Shown: positions 8,811 to 16,770, numbered from the stretch's first letter. The stretch is DNA of 64,000 bases from Pyruvatibacter sp. HU-CL02332 (GCF_040362765.1 NZ_BAABWK010000001.1:2085501-2149500); one strand, 5' to 3'. Notes: generated from the sequence alone by a model not told the origin. Numbers and translations: made by a program.

Positions 8811-10560
8811 ATTTCGGAATGACCGGCACCAGCAGATGCGAGTCATAGTCCCCGCCGGTGTGGATGACATGTTGTCCCGCATTCACGGTTGTCTTATGTG
8901 CCAGCGCCATATGGTCCATCTGATCACGGCCCTGCACGGACACCTCAAGGGTTTCGCCCGGCATGAATCTGGTGCCGCTGGGCAGGATCTCGATCTCGAC
9001 AGGCACGATCTCGCCACTGGACAGCGGCAGGCTGCGCTCATGGGCCAGCACCGGTTGCGCCGGGGTCGAGCGATCCGGGTCGAGTTCACGCTGCGACACC
9101 CGCAGCCAGCCAAGCGCGACCGGCCCCTTGGTGTAGCTCGCCTTGGCATAGAAAGTGATTTCCTCGCCCGAAGCATCGTATTTCCGGATTGCCACGAAGA
9201 GGTCCATGTCATCGGCCCCCTCAGCCTCAACCCATAGCTTGAGCTTCATGTTGCCGGTCAGCTCCGTCTCCTCGCTGAATGTCTTGCGGAAGACGGCACC
9301 ACCCTCCACGGCGTCGTACCGCTTCACGGCACTGTCCGTAGGTTGACTGTCAGCCAATGCATCTGTGGCGGCATCCAGGTAGAGCGGCGTCAGCACTGTG
9401 GCGGGCAGGGGCCAGGTGTCTTCGCTGCGCACGCTGTAGGTATCAAGCGTGTCACGCACCTCCAGCCGGACGCGCGGTCGGGTGTCAAAGCCGTTGTCCG
9501 CGCCTTTGAGGAAGTGGTCGAAGAAGGCCGTCTGCATCTCCAGCGCCTCGGGGCTGTAATAGACGTCCCATTTGGGCTGCCCGTGCGTGTAGAGCCACTT
9601 CTGCTGCGATCCGATGCGCTTGAAACCCTCAAACGAACCGCGCGTATGCATGCCGTGGTCAGACCAGCTCGCCGCGATCAAAGCCGGGACCGTGATCTCC
9701 TCCAGCGCAATGCCTGACGGCGGCATCACGTTTTCCTGCAGCCACTTCATCAGCATCGGTCTTTCACCGGCAAAATTGACGATCGCTGCTGGCGGCAGAT
9801 TGATGTCATTGGCCTTGCTGCGCACCCGCGTCAGCCAGAACTCGGTAAAGGCTGTTTCCGGAATGCCGCCATGAAACAGGACTTCGCGATAATTGTCGCT
9901 CTGGCCTTCCCACGGCATGATCGCCTTGAGGTGCTCAGGTGCACTGCTGGCAGCCACCCATTGGGCGATGGCGAGGTACGAGACCCCCGTCAGGCCCACA
10001 TTGCCGTTGCTCCAATCCTGTGTCCCGGCCCAGGTGATGGCGTCATGAAAGTCATGCCGGTCCTGCATGCTCAGCACGCTGGCCACGCCTTCGGATTTTC
10101 CATAGCCACGGCTGTCCAGCGTCACCACCGCATAGCCCTGCTGCACCCAATAGGCCGGGTCCGGACCTTCCCAGGGGGTCCATGGGCTCACTTTGATCTG
10201 GCCCATGTTATATTCGGGCGTCGCATTGCGGCGGATGTAATCCGGATACTGGTTCGGGCCTTCGTCCTTATGGTAGGCGGTCAGCATCATCACCACGGGG
10301 AAGGGCCCTTCCGGCTTCGGGCGATAGACATTGGCGGACAGCCGAACGCCGTCGCGCGTTTCAACGCCTACGTTCCGGTCAATGATGACCTGGTCTTCAA
10401 GTCCGGAAATGTCCTTGATGATGATCGGGCTGTCCGGCGTGCCGATGAAGTCGGACAGGTCGGACGGCTCATGCAGCTCAGGTCCCGAACTGAAGATGAC
10501 TGCAATCCCCGCAATCAGAATGGCCACGATGCCGGCCGTCACGATGAATAACTTTCTCAT
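8809..10560 (-). CDS. CocE/NonD family (S15-type) hydrolase, membrane-anchored or exported
   Basis: About 583 residues. The N-terminal hydrophobic segment (LFIVTAGIVAILIAGIAVIF) is a signal or anchor helix. The alpha/beta-hydrolase core shows RNVGVETRDGVRLSANVYRP, DSRGYGKSEG, and the nucleophile elbow GLTGVSYLAIAQW (Gly-x-Ser). The C-terminal half has the X-Pro dipeptidyl-peptidase jelly roll seen in CocE and related acylases (ELTGNMKLKLWVEAEGADDM). Known relatives hydrolyse esters and amides such as cocaine, glutaryl compounds and alpha-amino-acid esters. The second ATG (10560) is chosen because the AAGGAA site is too close to the first. A TetR gene ends 27 bp beyond its start, so the two may be co-transcribed. 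Confidence 0.85.
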   Translation of the reverse strand: MRKLFIVTAGIVAILIAGIAVIFSSGPELHEPSDLSDFIGTPDSPIIIKDISGLEDQVIIDRNVGVETRDGVRLSANVYRPKPEGPFPVVMMLTAYHKDEGPNQYPDYIRRNATPEYNMGQIKVSPWTPWEGPDPAYWVQQGYAVVTLDSRGYGKSEGVASVLSMQDRHDFHDAITWAGTQDWSNGNVGLTGVSYLAIAQWVAASSAPEHLKAIMPWEGQSDNYREVLFHGGIPETAFTEFWLTRVRSKANDINLPPAAIVNFAGERPMLMKWLQENVMPPSGIALEEITVPALIAASWSDHGMHTRGSFEGFKRIGSQQKWLYTHGQPKWDVYYSPEALEMQTAFFDHFLKGADNGFDTRPRVRLEVRDTLDTYSVRSEDTWPLPATVLTPLYLDAATDALADSQPTDSAVKRYDAVEGGAVFRKTFSEETELTGNMKLKLWVEAEGADDMDLFVAIRKYDASGEEITFYAKASYTKGPVALGWLRVSQRELDPDRSTPAQPVLAHERSLPLSSGEIVPVEIEILPSGTRFMPGETLEVSVQGRDQMDHMALAHKTTVNAGQHVIHTGGDYDSHLLVPVIPK

Positions 10561-10593
10561 TGTCATTTCCTTCTTCGAACTGGATGCCCGCGT

Positions 10594-11244
10594 CTATGTG
10601 GTTTTGGGGAACAGGGTGCTCAGCACACGGTTGATATGCGCCTCGACGCCGGCATCGCCCGCGATGTCATCGCGGTAGAACTTGTTGGTGAAGGGTGCGA
10701 GAGCGAAGGGAACCGAGCAGAGCATCACCAGAAAGATGAAGAACGACTCCGGATCGTGCTCTGTGAGATATCCGGCCTTTTGCACCCGCTCGAACACCGG
10801 CGTGATCAGCTCGTGCACCGGCAGGATGCGCGCCACCAGATAATCGAGATGCGGGCCTTGTTCGCCGCCCTCCTTGAGCATCAGTTTTGCAACCTCCGGC
10901 ATGTCCGCCGTCTGCCGCATGAACTGCGTGATGAACGCCTTGAGCAGGTCCACCGGATCGTCCTCATCGATCTTGTCGAACAGGGGCAACTGGCGTTCTG
11001 CCACCTGCGCAATGAAGTCATCGACGACGGCCTTCCACAGGTCATCCTTGGTGCCGAAGTGATGACGGATCAGCCCATGGGTCGTGCCGGCGCTGTCTGC
11101 AATGTCACGCAGGCTGGTTGCGCCAAAGCCGTCCGCCGCGAAATGCCGACCGGCGGCGGCCAGAATGCCTCGGCGGGTCTCGTCAGCAGCTTCGGCTGAC
11201 CGCTTTCCGCGCTTTCGGTCCGGACTGTTTCTTTTATTATCCAT
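10594..11244 (-). CDS. TetR/AcrR family regulator, likely controls the dehalogenase
   Basis: 216 residues from the ATG at 11244. A basic N-terminal arm is followed by the TetR helix-turn-helix: RRGILAAAGRHFAADGFGA, then TSLRDIADSAGTTHGLIRHH and FGTKDDLWKAV. The C-terminal ligand-binding part is all-helical and unclassified. The gene is divergent from the haloalkane dehalogenase and its start codon lies inside a perfect 26-bp palindrome (11232-11257), so self-repression together with control of the dehalogenase is likely by position. The CocE-type hydrolase gene follows in the same direction 33 bp later and may be in the same unit. The inducer is unknown; a haloalkane or its product is the obvious guess. 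Confidence 0.88.
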   Translation of the reverse strand: MDNKRNSPDRKRGKRSAEAADETRRGILAAAGRHFAADGFGATSLRDIADSAGTTHGLIRHHFGTKDDLWKAVVDDFIAQVAERQLPLFDKIDEDDPVDLLKAFITQFMRQTADMPEVAKLMLKEGGEQGPHLDYLVARILPVHELITPVFERVQKAGYLTEHDPESFFIFLVMLCSVPFALAPFTNKFYRDDIAGDAGVEAHINRVLSTLFPKTT

Positions 11245-11257
11245 ATGGATAATAAAA
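11232..11257. promoter_or_regulatory. Perfect 26-bp palindrome at divergent tetR/dehalogenase junction (operator)
   Basis: Half-site TTTTATTATCCAT is followed directly by its exact reverse complement, with no spacer. The centre falls exactly between two divergent ATG codons (11242-11244 on minus, 11245-11247 on plus). A TetR dimer bound here would cover its own start codon and the 5' leader of the dehalogenase mRNA. Perfect symmetry over 13 positions is very unlikely by chance. Confidence 0.75.
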
Positions 11258-11349
11258 ACAAATGCCTGCGGAAAGTCAATCCACAAATGAATGGCGGCTG
11301 TGCTATGTCACATCCGCTTACTGCCAACGCATACGACACGGGGACAGCC

Positions 11350-12315
11350 ATGGCGCAGCCGAACACATCCGTTATCCGCACACCGGACGCCCGGTTTGAC
11401 AATCTGCCGGACTGGCCCTTTGCACCGCACTATCAGGAAGTCGCGCCTGGCATCGAGATGCACTATGTGGATGAAGGCCCGCGTGATGGCGAAATCGTGC
11501 TGCTGCTCCACGGCCAGCCCAGCTGGAGCTACCTCTACCGCAAGATGATCCCGCCGCTGGTGGCCGCAGGCTATCGCGTCATCGCACCGGATCTGATCGG
11601 CTTTGGTCGCTCTGACAAACCCACCTCCAAGGACATGCACAGCTACTCCGGCCACGTCGCATGGATGCGCAGCTTTGTTGAGCGCCTCGATCTCACTGGC
11701 ATCAATGTATTTGTGCAGGACTGGGGCGGCCTCATCGGCCTGCGCGTCGTTGCTGAAATCCCGCAGCGCTTTGCGTCCATCACCGCAGGCAATACCGGCC
11801 TGCCCGCGGCCCCGTTCCCCATGTCGCTCATCGGCAAGTGGGTGATGCGCCGCAAGGCCAAGGCCAAGGGCGACACCATCACCAGCATGGACATGATCAA
11901 CGGCTTCCCGGACTGGATCGCCCATGCCCGCTTTGCCCGCGAGTTCAATCCCGGTGCCACCCTTCAGTCCGGCACGGTCAACGAGCTGAGCACAGACGAA
12001 GTGGCCGCCTATCAGGCACCTTTCCCGGACGAGCCCTACATGATGGGCCCGCGCGCCATGCCGTGGCTGGTGCCCAGCGAACTCGCCAAGGGACAGGCCG
12101 CGTGGAAGAAACTCGAAGCGCTTGATACGCCCGTGCTGCTGGTCTTCTCAGACAGCGACCCGGTCACAGCCGGTCAGGACAAGGTTTTTGCCAAGCGCTT
12201 CAAGGGTGCCAAAGGCCAGCCCCACAAAGTCATCAAAGGCGGTGGCCATTTCCTGCAGGACGACAAGGGCGAAGAAATCGCCGCTCACATGATTGAGTGG
12301 ATGAAGGGCCTCTAG
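11350..12315 (+). CDS. Haloalkane dehalogenase (alpha/beta hydrolase, HLD-I type)
   Basis: About 321 residues from the ATG at 11350, which follows a GGGGACAG ribosome site and gives the family N-terminus (RTPDARFDNLPDWPFAPHY); in-frame starts at 11245 and 11305 lie inside or near the operator region and look less likely. Catalytic features: the HGQPSWSYLYRKM oxyanion/cap entry, the nucleophile aspartate in VQDWGGLIG, and the C-terminal GGGHFLQDD histidine. Such enzymes split carbon-halogen bonds to give an alcohol, halide and proton. A TetR repressor gene is divergent. A downstream aldehyde dehydrogenase (13179) could take the oxidised alcohol further, but no dehydrogenase for the alcohol step is adjacent. 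Confidence 0.9.
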   Translation: MAQPNTSVIRTPDARFDNLPDWPFAPHYQEVAPGIEMHYVDEGPRDGEIVLLLHGQPSWSYLYRKMIPPLVAAGYRVIAPDLIGFGRSDKPTSKDMHSYSGHVAWMRSFVERLDLTGINVFVQDWGGLIGLRVVAEIPQRFASITAGNTGLPAAPFPMSLIGKWVMRRKAKAKGDTITSMDMINGFPDWIAHARFAREFNPGATLQSGTVNELSTDEVAAYQAPFPDEPYMMGPRAMPWLVPSELAKGQAAWKKLEALDTPVLLVFSDSDPVTAGQDKVFAKRFKGAKGQPHKVIKGGGHFLQDDKGEEIAAHMIEWMKGL

Positions 12316-12325
12316 GCACGCCCCA

Positions 12326-12679
12326 TCACGCGGCGTCGCGCTTGGGCGTCATCAAAAACGCTACGATGAACGCAATTGCCAGAACCTGATCCGCAATGCC
12401 ACCAAAGAAGAACTGCTCGTCGCCACGCCCGACCAGATACAGATAGATGAAGGGCAGGGTGCTGAGCTTCTCAAGCACACAAACCGGCATGATCGGACGG
12501 TAGCGCCCAGGGTCTGTCGAGATCACGAGAAACAATACCTGGAACGCAAACGCGATGCCCGCAAAGCCGAGATAATAAACCGGCTCCGCCATCTGTGAAG
12601 TATCCGCAAAGAACAGCGGTGTGATCACCAGCAGGCCGTAAATGCCTGCAATCCGAAAAATCCACTTTGCCGCCAACAC
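12326..12679 (-). CDS. Small four-helix membrane protein of unknown function
   Basis: 117 residues from a GTG at 12679, preceded by AGAGG at good spacing; the upstream ATG at 12781 would add a 34-residue Cys/Ala-rich tail without a ribosome site. Four hydrophobic helices are seen: WIFRIAGIYGLLVITPLFF, YYLGFAGIAFAFQVLFLVI, LSTLPFIYLYLV and VLAIAFIVAFLM. The DTSQMAEPVYYLGF and DPGRYRPIMPVCVLEKL loops recall small hypothetical membrane proteins of proteobacteria, but I know no function. It is convergent with the haloalkane dehalogenase, only 10 bp away. Confidence 0.65.
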   Translation of the reverse strand: MLAAKWIFRIAGIYGLLVITPLFFADTSQMAEPVYYLGFAGIAFAFQVLFLVISTDPGRYRPIMPVCVLEKLSTLPFIYLYLVGRGDEQFFFGGIADQVLAIAFIVAFLMTPKRDAA

Positions 12680-12810
12680 ACCATCACCTCTTGTTTGTTT
12701 CGCGCAGGCTAATGCGGCCACGCGTATTGGCCAACCGATAGCAGGGCATGGCTGGTGCAAAGCAAGAGCAGAGTTCCGCAACGCCCTCCCACGTAGCGAA
12801 TGCGAGTGGA

Positions 12811-12829
12811 CCCCGGATCAAGTCCGGGG
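12811..12829. repeat. Alphaproteobacterial intergenic palindrome
   Basis: CCCCGGA-TCAAG-TCCGGGG, a 7-bp perfect stem. This word (CCCCGGATCAAGTCCGGGG) is a very common dispersed intergenic repeat in alphaproteobacterial genomes; function unproven. Confidence 0.6.
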
Positions 12830-12875
12830 ATACGGCGAGGAGGTGCACCAGGCTGCACCAGGCTGCACCGCAGCC

Positions 12876-12945
12876 AAGCGTGCGACGGCACGCCGGCGCT
12901 TATTGCGCCGCCCCCGCGGAGGCGCCGCGCGCCGCGAGCGCAAAA
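12876..12945. repeat. Diverged fourth copy of the 16.4-kb palindromic repeat
   Basis: The 23 bases at 12892-12914, with the stem CGGCGC / GCGCCG around TTATT, are identical to those of the copy at 16626-16694; the flanks (GCGGAGGCGCCGCGCGC) are only roughly alike. It lies in the leader of the aldehyde dehydrogenase gene, 3.5 kb from the other three copies, which shows the element is dispersed and not just a local tandem duplication. Confidence 0.55.
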
Positions 12946-13178
12946 GAGTCACTATGGCAGAATCTGAGGGGTCCGCAGGACTAGCGACGTGGATTGCTTC
13001 GTGCCAGAGTCCGCCCCGGGATGCGAAACCAGCGTCAAAAAGAGCGGAAATCCGCCGTTTCGCGATGGTTTTGCTGGGGAATTGGGGCAAGCGGATGTCC
13101 GCCTGCCCGCCCGCACACGAAATTGTCTATAGGCGCGCGCCTGACAGTCAGGCCTCGCGCACAACACGGGAGAAAGAC

Positions 13179-14609
13179 GTGAAGGAAGCCCTCCAGTTCT
13201 ACATCAATGGTGAGTGGGTCGACCCCGCCACCCCCAAGACCCTTGAGGTCATCAACCCGGCCACGGAAGAGCCTTGCGGCACCATTTCCATGGGCTCGGA
13301 AGCAGACGTCGACAACGCTGTCGCTGCTGCCAAGGCTGCGTTCCCCGCATGGTCGAACACGACCCGCGAAGAGCGCATCGCGATGTTTGAAAAGATCCTC
13401 GAGGTCTATCAGACCCGCTATGACGAGATCGCTGAAACCATCTCCACTGAGATGGGCGCGCCGATCTGGCTGGCCAAGGCTGCTCAGGCTGCCATGGGCG
13501 TTGCGCATTTCAGCAGCACGCTTGAAATCCTGAAGAACTACCAGTTCGAAGAAGTCCGCGGTTCCACGCAGATCAAGAAGGAAGCTGTGGGCGTCTGCGG
13601 TTTCATCACGCCATGGAACTGGCCGGTCAATCAGATCGTCTGCAAGGTTGCACCGGCACTTGCTGCTGGCTGCACCATGGTGCTCAAGCCATCTGAAGTA
13701 GCACCGCTCAACGCCATCATCCTGGCGGAAATCTTCCACGAAGCAGGCCTGCCAAAAGGCGTCTTCAACCTGGTGAATGGCGACGGTCCGTCAGTTGGCG
13801 CACCGCTCTCCAGCCACAAGGACGTGGACATGGTGTCGTTCACGGGCTCAACCCGCGCCGGCATCATGGTTGCCAAGGCAGCTGCCGACACGGTCAAGCG
13901 CGTCGCACAGGAACTGGGCGGCAAGTCACCGAACATCGTTCTGGAAGATGCAGACATCTCAGCTGCTGTCGCCGGTGGCGTTCAGGGCGTGATGATGAAC
14001 TCGGGCCAGTCGTGCAACGCACCAACCCGCATGTTCGTACCAGCCTCCAAGAACGACGAAGTCAAAGCCGTTGCCAAGGCAGCTGCTGAAGGCGTCAAGG
14101 CCGGTGATCCGCATGCGGAAGGAACGACCATCGGTCCTGTTGTGTCTGAAGTTCAGTTCAACAAGATCCAGGACCTGATCCAGAAGGGCATCGACGAAGG
14201 CGCAACACTCGTCGCCGGTGGCACGGGTCGTCCTGAAGGTCTCAACAAGGGCTTCTATGTCCGCCCGACCGTCTTTGCAGACGTGACGCCGGACATGACG
14301 ATTTCCCGTGAGGAAATCTTCGGCCCGGTTCTTTCCATCCTCACCTATGAGACGGAAGAACAGGCCATCGAGATGGCGAATGACACGGAGTACGGCCTCT
14401 CGTCCTACGTCCAGTCAGGCGACATCAACCACGCCCGCGAAGTCGCCGGCAAGATCCGCGCCGGCAACGTGCACCTCAACGGCGCCGGCCCGGACGTCAA
14501 CGCACCGTTCGGCGGCTACAAGCAGTCCGGCAACGGCCGCGAATGGGGCGAGTTCGGCTTCGAAGAATTCCTCGAAGTCAAAGCCGTCCTCGGCTACGAA
14601 GCCGCGTAA
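13179..14609 (+). CDS. NAD(P)+-dependent aldehyde dehydrogenase
   Basis: 476 residues from a GTG at 13179 with GGGAG 6 bp upstream; this gives the normal family length, whereas the long open frame starting at 12642 adds about 180 residues of low-complexity sequence. Features in order: FYINGEWVDPATPKTLEVIN, cofactor-binding FITPWNWPVNQIVCKVAPAL and GSTRAGIMV, the general base in QELGGKSPNIVLED, and the nucleophile in NSGQSCNAPTRMF. The C-terminus has EEIFGPVLSI and PFGGYKQSGNGREWGE. It oxidises an aldehyde to the acid in the cytoplasm. It stands alone, closed by a strong terminator. Codon choice in this gene (many TCA, GCA, GCT) is slightly different from its neighbours. Confidence 0.92.
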   Translation: MKEALQFYINGEWVDPATPKTLEVINPATEEPCGTISMGSEADVDNAVAAAKAAFPAWSNTTREERIAMFEKILEVYQTRYDEIAETISTEMGAPIWLAKAAQAAMGVAHFSSTLEILKNYQFEEVRGSTQIKKEAVGVCGFITPWNWPVNQIVCKVAPALAAGCTMVLKPSEVAPLNAIILAEIFHEAGLPKGVFNLVNGDGPSVGAPLSSHKDVDMVSFTGSTRAGIMVAKAAADTVKRVAQELGGKSPNIVLEDADISAAVAGGVQGVMMNSGQSCNAPTRMFVPASKNDEVKAVAKAAAEGVKAGDPHAEGTTIGPVVSEVQFNKIQDLIQKGIDEGATLVAGGTGRPEGLNKGFYVRPTVFADVTPDMTISREEIFGPVLSILTYETEEQAIEMANDTEYGLSSYVQSGDINHAREVAGKIRAGNVHLNGAGPDVNAPFGGYKQSGNGREWGEFGFEEFLEVKAVLGYEAA

Positions 14610-14634
14610 CCCGCAGGCTTCACTCGCAACAAAC

Positions 14635-14670
14635 AAAGCCCCGGCGGAGCAATCCGCCGGGGCTTTTTTG
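14635..14670 (+). terminator. Intrinsic terminator of the aldehyde dehydrogenase gene
   Basis: A GC-rich stem (AAGCCCCGGCGGA / TCCGCCGGGGCTT) with a short GCAA loop runs straight into TTTTTTG. This is a textbook rho-independent terminator. The stop of the convergent AlbA_2 gene is only 3 bp further. Confidence 0.93.
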
Positions 14671-14672
14671 TT

Positions 14673-15866
14673 TCACCGTGGAGGGCCTATCCAACGATCT
14701 CGGTCATCGAAGTACTGGGACTTTGAGTAGCCTGCGGTGTTCCAAAGCGCGTCACAAACCGGGCGCAACGCCGTTTTATAAGTTTCTCTATCCGCGTATT
14801 GCTCAATGATTATCGGTTCAAATTCCAAAGAGGTTTGAGTTACAGGTTGGTAGCCGATACTCCATCGCTGGTCTTGGGATATGGCTAGCGCCGCGCCGTG
14901 TACTCCCTGCAACGTAACCATCAGGCAGATGGGCGTGGGCACACCAATCTTCTTTAGCACATCAAGGTATTTTCCGGTCGGTTCCATTAGCCATTCGTCA
15001 AACGCTGCTGCGGACAGTAGGCGGTTCCCTTCGTGTTCATGCCACACATTGACCTTCGTAGCTTCGATGGAACCGTTGCGAAATACTTGTGTGTAGCCAT
15101 GACACTCGGGTCCCCCACGGACACTCGCATATCCTTGGAAATTGATTTTGGGAGTTAGGCCGTCAGCGGCGATAGGCCACAACTCCGGGCTCGTGGAATA
15201 AACCTGATCTAAGTCAACTTGCTGAACCTGTCCCGCCAGGCCACCCAACGGTGCGAGGTGAAGAACAAAGCGACCTTTGCCCTTCGCTAGGGGAATGTGG
15301 CCATCGTTAGCGTCGAGCAACGCGAGCCTCTCGGCTCTGAAGGCCACCACTCGGTCAAGAGAACTGGCAGTATATGTAAAGAGTGTGCGCAATTGTTCGA
15401 CGCTGGGTTCGTAAACACCGGCGGAGTTCCTCGCATAGAAGCGGCTGGTCTTTGCTATCTTCACTCTGTGCGGCGGTGTCCAACTTCGTGGCACCCGTAT
15501 AAGAAAAATGCCGCCTTCTTTGGCTTCATTGGCACGCACGTACTGCTGCCGGATTCCCGAGATCCTCGGTTCAACTCCATCGGAGATAAGAGACTCCATC
15601 CGTAAGAGTTCGGAATCGACGTCTTGAATTGTCAAAGGAGTGACTTCCGACGCTACACCGTCTTCTTCTCTAACGCCTATAATCAGATGCCCGCCGAAGG
15701 TATTTGCCAGAGAGACCACATCCTTCAAGAACTCCTTCCGACCGTCTTGATCCCAAGTGTATTGATCTCGCTTGAATTCTAGGGTCGGCCCCTCCGGCAC
15801 ACCGTTTTCAACCAAGCGGTCGATAACTCCGATGTCTATCTCATCAAAATTCAAGTCGGTAAGCAT
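14673..15866 (-). CDS. AlbA_2 (Schlafen-like) putative DNA-binding domain protein
   Basis: 397 residues from an ATG at 15866 (GAGGAA 5 bp upstream); a longer frame to 16025 has no support. Residues ~15-110 match the AlbA_2/Schlafen-type divergent AAA-like domain: GPTLEFKRDQYTWDQDGRKE, FLKDVVSLANTFGGHLIIGV and 'GIFLIRVPRSWTPPHRV' followed by FYARNSAGVYEPSVEQL. The remainder (residues 130-397) is unrecognised. Proteins of this kind occur as stand-alone accessory genes, some tied to nucleic-acid sensing or phage defence; the role here is unknown. Base composition is more AT-rich than the flanking dehydrogenase and the gene sits tight against that gene's terminator, which suggests insertion at the terminator. 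Confidence 0.75.
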   Translation of the reverse strand: MLTDLNFDEIDIGVIDRLVENGVPEGPTLEFKRDQYTWDQDGRKEFLKDVVSLANTFGGHLIIGVREEDGVASEVTPLTIQDVDSELLRMESLISDGVEPRISGIRQQYVRANEAKEGGIFLIRVPRSWTPPHRVKIAKTSRFYARNSAGVYEPSVEQLRTLFTYTASSLDRVVAFRAERLALLDANDGHIPLAKGKGRFVLHLAPLGGLAGQVQQVDLDQVYSTSPELWPIAADGLTPKINFQGYASVRGGPECHGYTQVFRNGSIEATKVNVWHEHEGNRLLSAAAFDEWLMEPTGKYLDVLKKIGVPTPICLMVTLQGVHGAALAISQDQRWSIGYQPVTQTSLEFEPIIIEQYADRETYKTALRPVCDALWNTAGYSKSQYFDDRDRWIGPPR

Positions 15867-16023
15867 CAATATTCCTCGCCCAAGATTCAATCGCAGATTG
15901 CCTGACAGTTGAACCGGCTTTTGTGTCGTTCGCAAATGGCATTTTGCCTGGTTCGACGGACTCCTGCCCCCCACCCGTTGAAGATGTCGTGTGTGCCTCT
16001 CACGTTCAGTCAGGAGAACAGCC

Positions 16024-16398
16024 ATGACGTCTTATCTTCAAGTATCTCGACGCGCTCTTTCTGCGGCGGTTGTGGCCGCGTCCGCGCTTGTGGCGGCGGC
16101 GACATTTGCGCCGTCGCAGGCCTCTGCCGCGCCACGCCATGCGGCCGCCAAGATCACCCTTGCCCAGGCCAATGTGGTTGTGCGTGTCGCACCGCCGACA
16201 CGCCGGGTTGTGACCACACGTCCCGCACGCCCCAATGCCCGCGCCGTCTGGACAGATGGCTACTGGCGCTGGAACGGCCGCAAGCATGTGTGGGTCGGTG
16301 GTCGCTGGGTCTCAAACCCCAAGGGCACCTGGGTCGCCGGTCGATGGGACAAACGCCCCGGCGGCTATGTCTGGATTGCCGGACGCTGGCGTCGCTAG
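16024..16398 (+). CDS. Secreted YXWXXGXW-repeat protein
   Basis: 124 residues. An N-terminal signal peptide (ALSAAVVAASALVAAATFAP, cut after SQASA-A) is followed by a basic Val/Arg/Pro linker and then three tandem aromatic repeats: DGYWRWNGRKHVWVGGRW, GTWVAGRWDKRP and GGYVWIAGRWRR. These match the YXWXXGXW repeat (usually found with BcpO-like and other envelope proteins), for which no activity is known. A CAGGAGAACAGCC site precedes the ATG. The repeat ends exactly at the C-terminus. It is likely a small periplasmic or cell-surface protein. Confidence 0.8.
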   Translation: MTSYLQVSRRALSAAVVAASALVAAATFAPSQASAAPRHAAAKITLAQANVVVRVAPPTRRVVTTRPARPNARAVWTDGYWRWNGRKHVWVGGRWVSNPKGTWVAGRWDKRPGGYVWIAGRWRR

Positions 16399-16433
16399 GC
16401 GTCACGTTCAACCGCACCCCTCCGGCAGGCCCC

Positions 16434-16493
16434 CAAGCACCCGACCGGGTGCCGGCCCTTATTGGGCCGCCCTGCCGGAGCGCTAGGCGCGTG
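16434..16493. repeat. Palindromic repeat, copy 1
   Basis: CAAGCACCCGACCGGGTGCC, then a hairpin CGGCCC-TTATT-GGGCCG, then a CGGAGCGCT...GCGCGTG tail. Compared with copy 3 the hairpin stem has changed on both sides so that pairing is kept. Confidence 0.85.
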
Positions 16494-16514
16494 TGACAAT
16501 GTTAGGGATGAACC

Positions 16515-16580
16515 CAAGCACCCGACCGGGCGCCGGCGCTTATGGGCCGCCCCACCGGAGCGCTGCGCGCGTGAGGTAAA
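16515..16580. repeat. Palindromic repeat, copy 2
   Basis: Same layout as copies 1 and 3: CAAGCACCCGACCGGGCGCC, a central arm CGGCGC-TTAT-GGGCCG whose stem is partly mismatched and whose loop is one base shorter, then CACCGGAGCGCTGCGCGCGTG and AGGTAAAA. The last 29 bases match copy 3 exactly. Confidence 0.85.
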
Positions 16581-16625
16581 ACAAGTCGGAGAGGAAGACC
16601 TCGGCGACGGGTATTCTGCCCGTCG

Positions 16626-16694
16626 CAAGCACCCGACCGGGTGCCGGCGCTTATTGCGCCGCCCCACCGGAGCGCTGCGCGCGTGAGGTAAAAA
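16626..16694. repeat. Palindromic repeat, copy 3, abutting tRNA-Thr
   Basis: CAAGCACCCGACCGGGTGCC, hairpin CGGCGC-TTATT-GCGCCG (stem 16645-16650 and 16656-16661), then CACCGGAGCGCTGCGCGCGTG and AGGTAAAA. It ends one base before the 3' end of the tRNA-Thr gene. Confidence 0.85.
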
Positions 16695-16695
16695 A

Positions 16696-16770
16696 TGGTG
16701 CCGCGAGGGAGAATTGAACTCCCGGCCTCACCCTTACCAAGGGTGCGCTCTACCACTGAGCTACCGCGGC
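16696..16770 (-). tRNA. tRNA-Thr(GGT)
   Basis: The minus strand folds as a 75-nt cloverleaf with encoded CCA: acceptor GCCGCGG pairing with TCGCGGC (one G-T), D arm AGCTCAGTGGTAGAGC, anticodon arm CACCC-TTGGTAA-GGGTG with anticodon GGT, and T arm CGGGAGTTCAATTCTCCC-type. It reads threonine ACC/ACT codons. A palindromic repeat abuts its 3' end. Confidence 0.95.

Larger units (their letters stand above)
12680..13178. other. 499-bp gene-free stretch holding two repeat elements and the ALDH promoter
   Basis: The forward frame is open through this stretch in phase with the aldehyde dehydrogenase, but the translation is Arg/Ala-rich low-complexity sequence without family character. It holds an inverted repeat (12811-12829), a diverged copy of the repeat family seen at 16.4-16.7 kb (about 12876-12945), and a tandem of GGCTGCACCA at about 12851-12870. 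The dehydrogenase promoter should lie in the last 200 bp, but I see no clear -35/-10 pair. Confidence 0.6.

Noticed and set aside
12642-13178. N-terminal extension of the aldehyde dehydrogenase (about 180 residues)
   Set aside because: Arg/Ala/Pro-rich translation without family match, overlaps the GTG start region of the minus-strand membrane protein and contains dispersed repeats; GTG 13179 with GGGAG gives the normal protein.
16434-16694. Three spaced repeats as a possible CRISPR array
   Set aside because: Spacing between copies is irregular (21 and about 45 bp), copies differ in the stem, and a fourth copy is 3.5 kb away; no cas gene is near.
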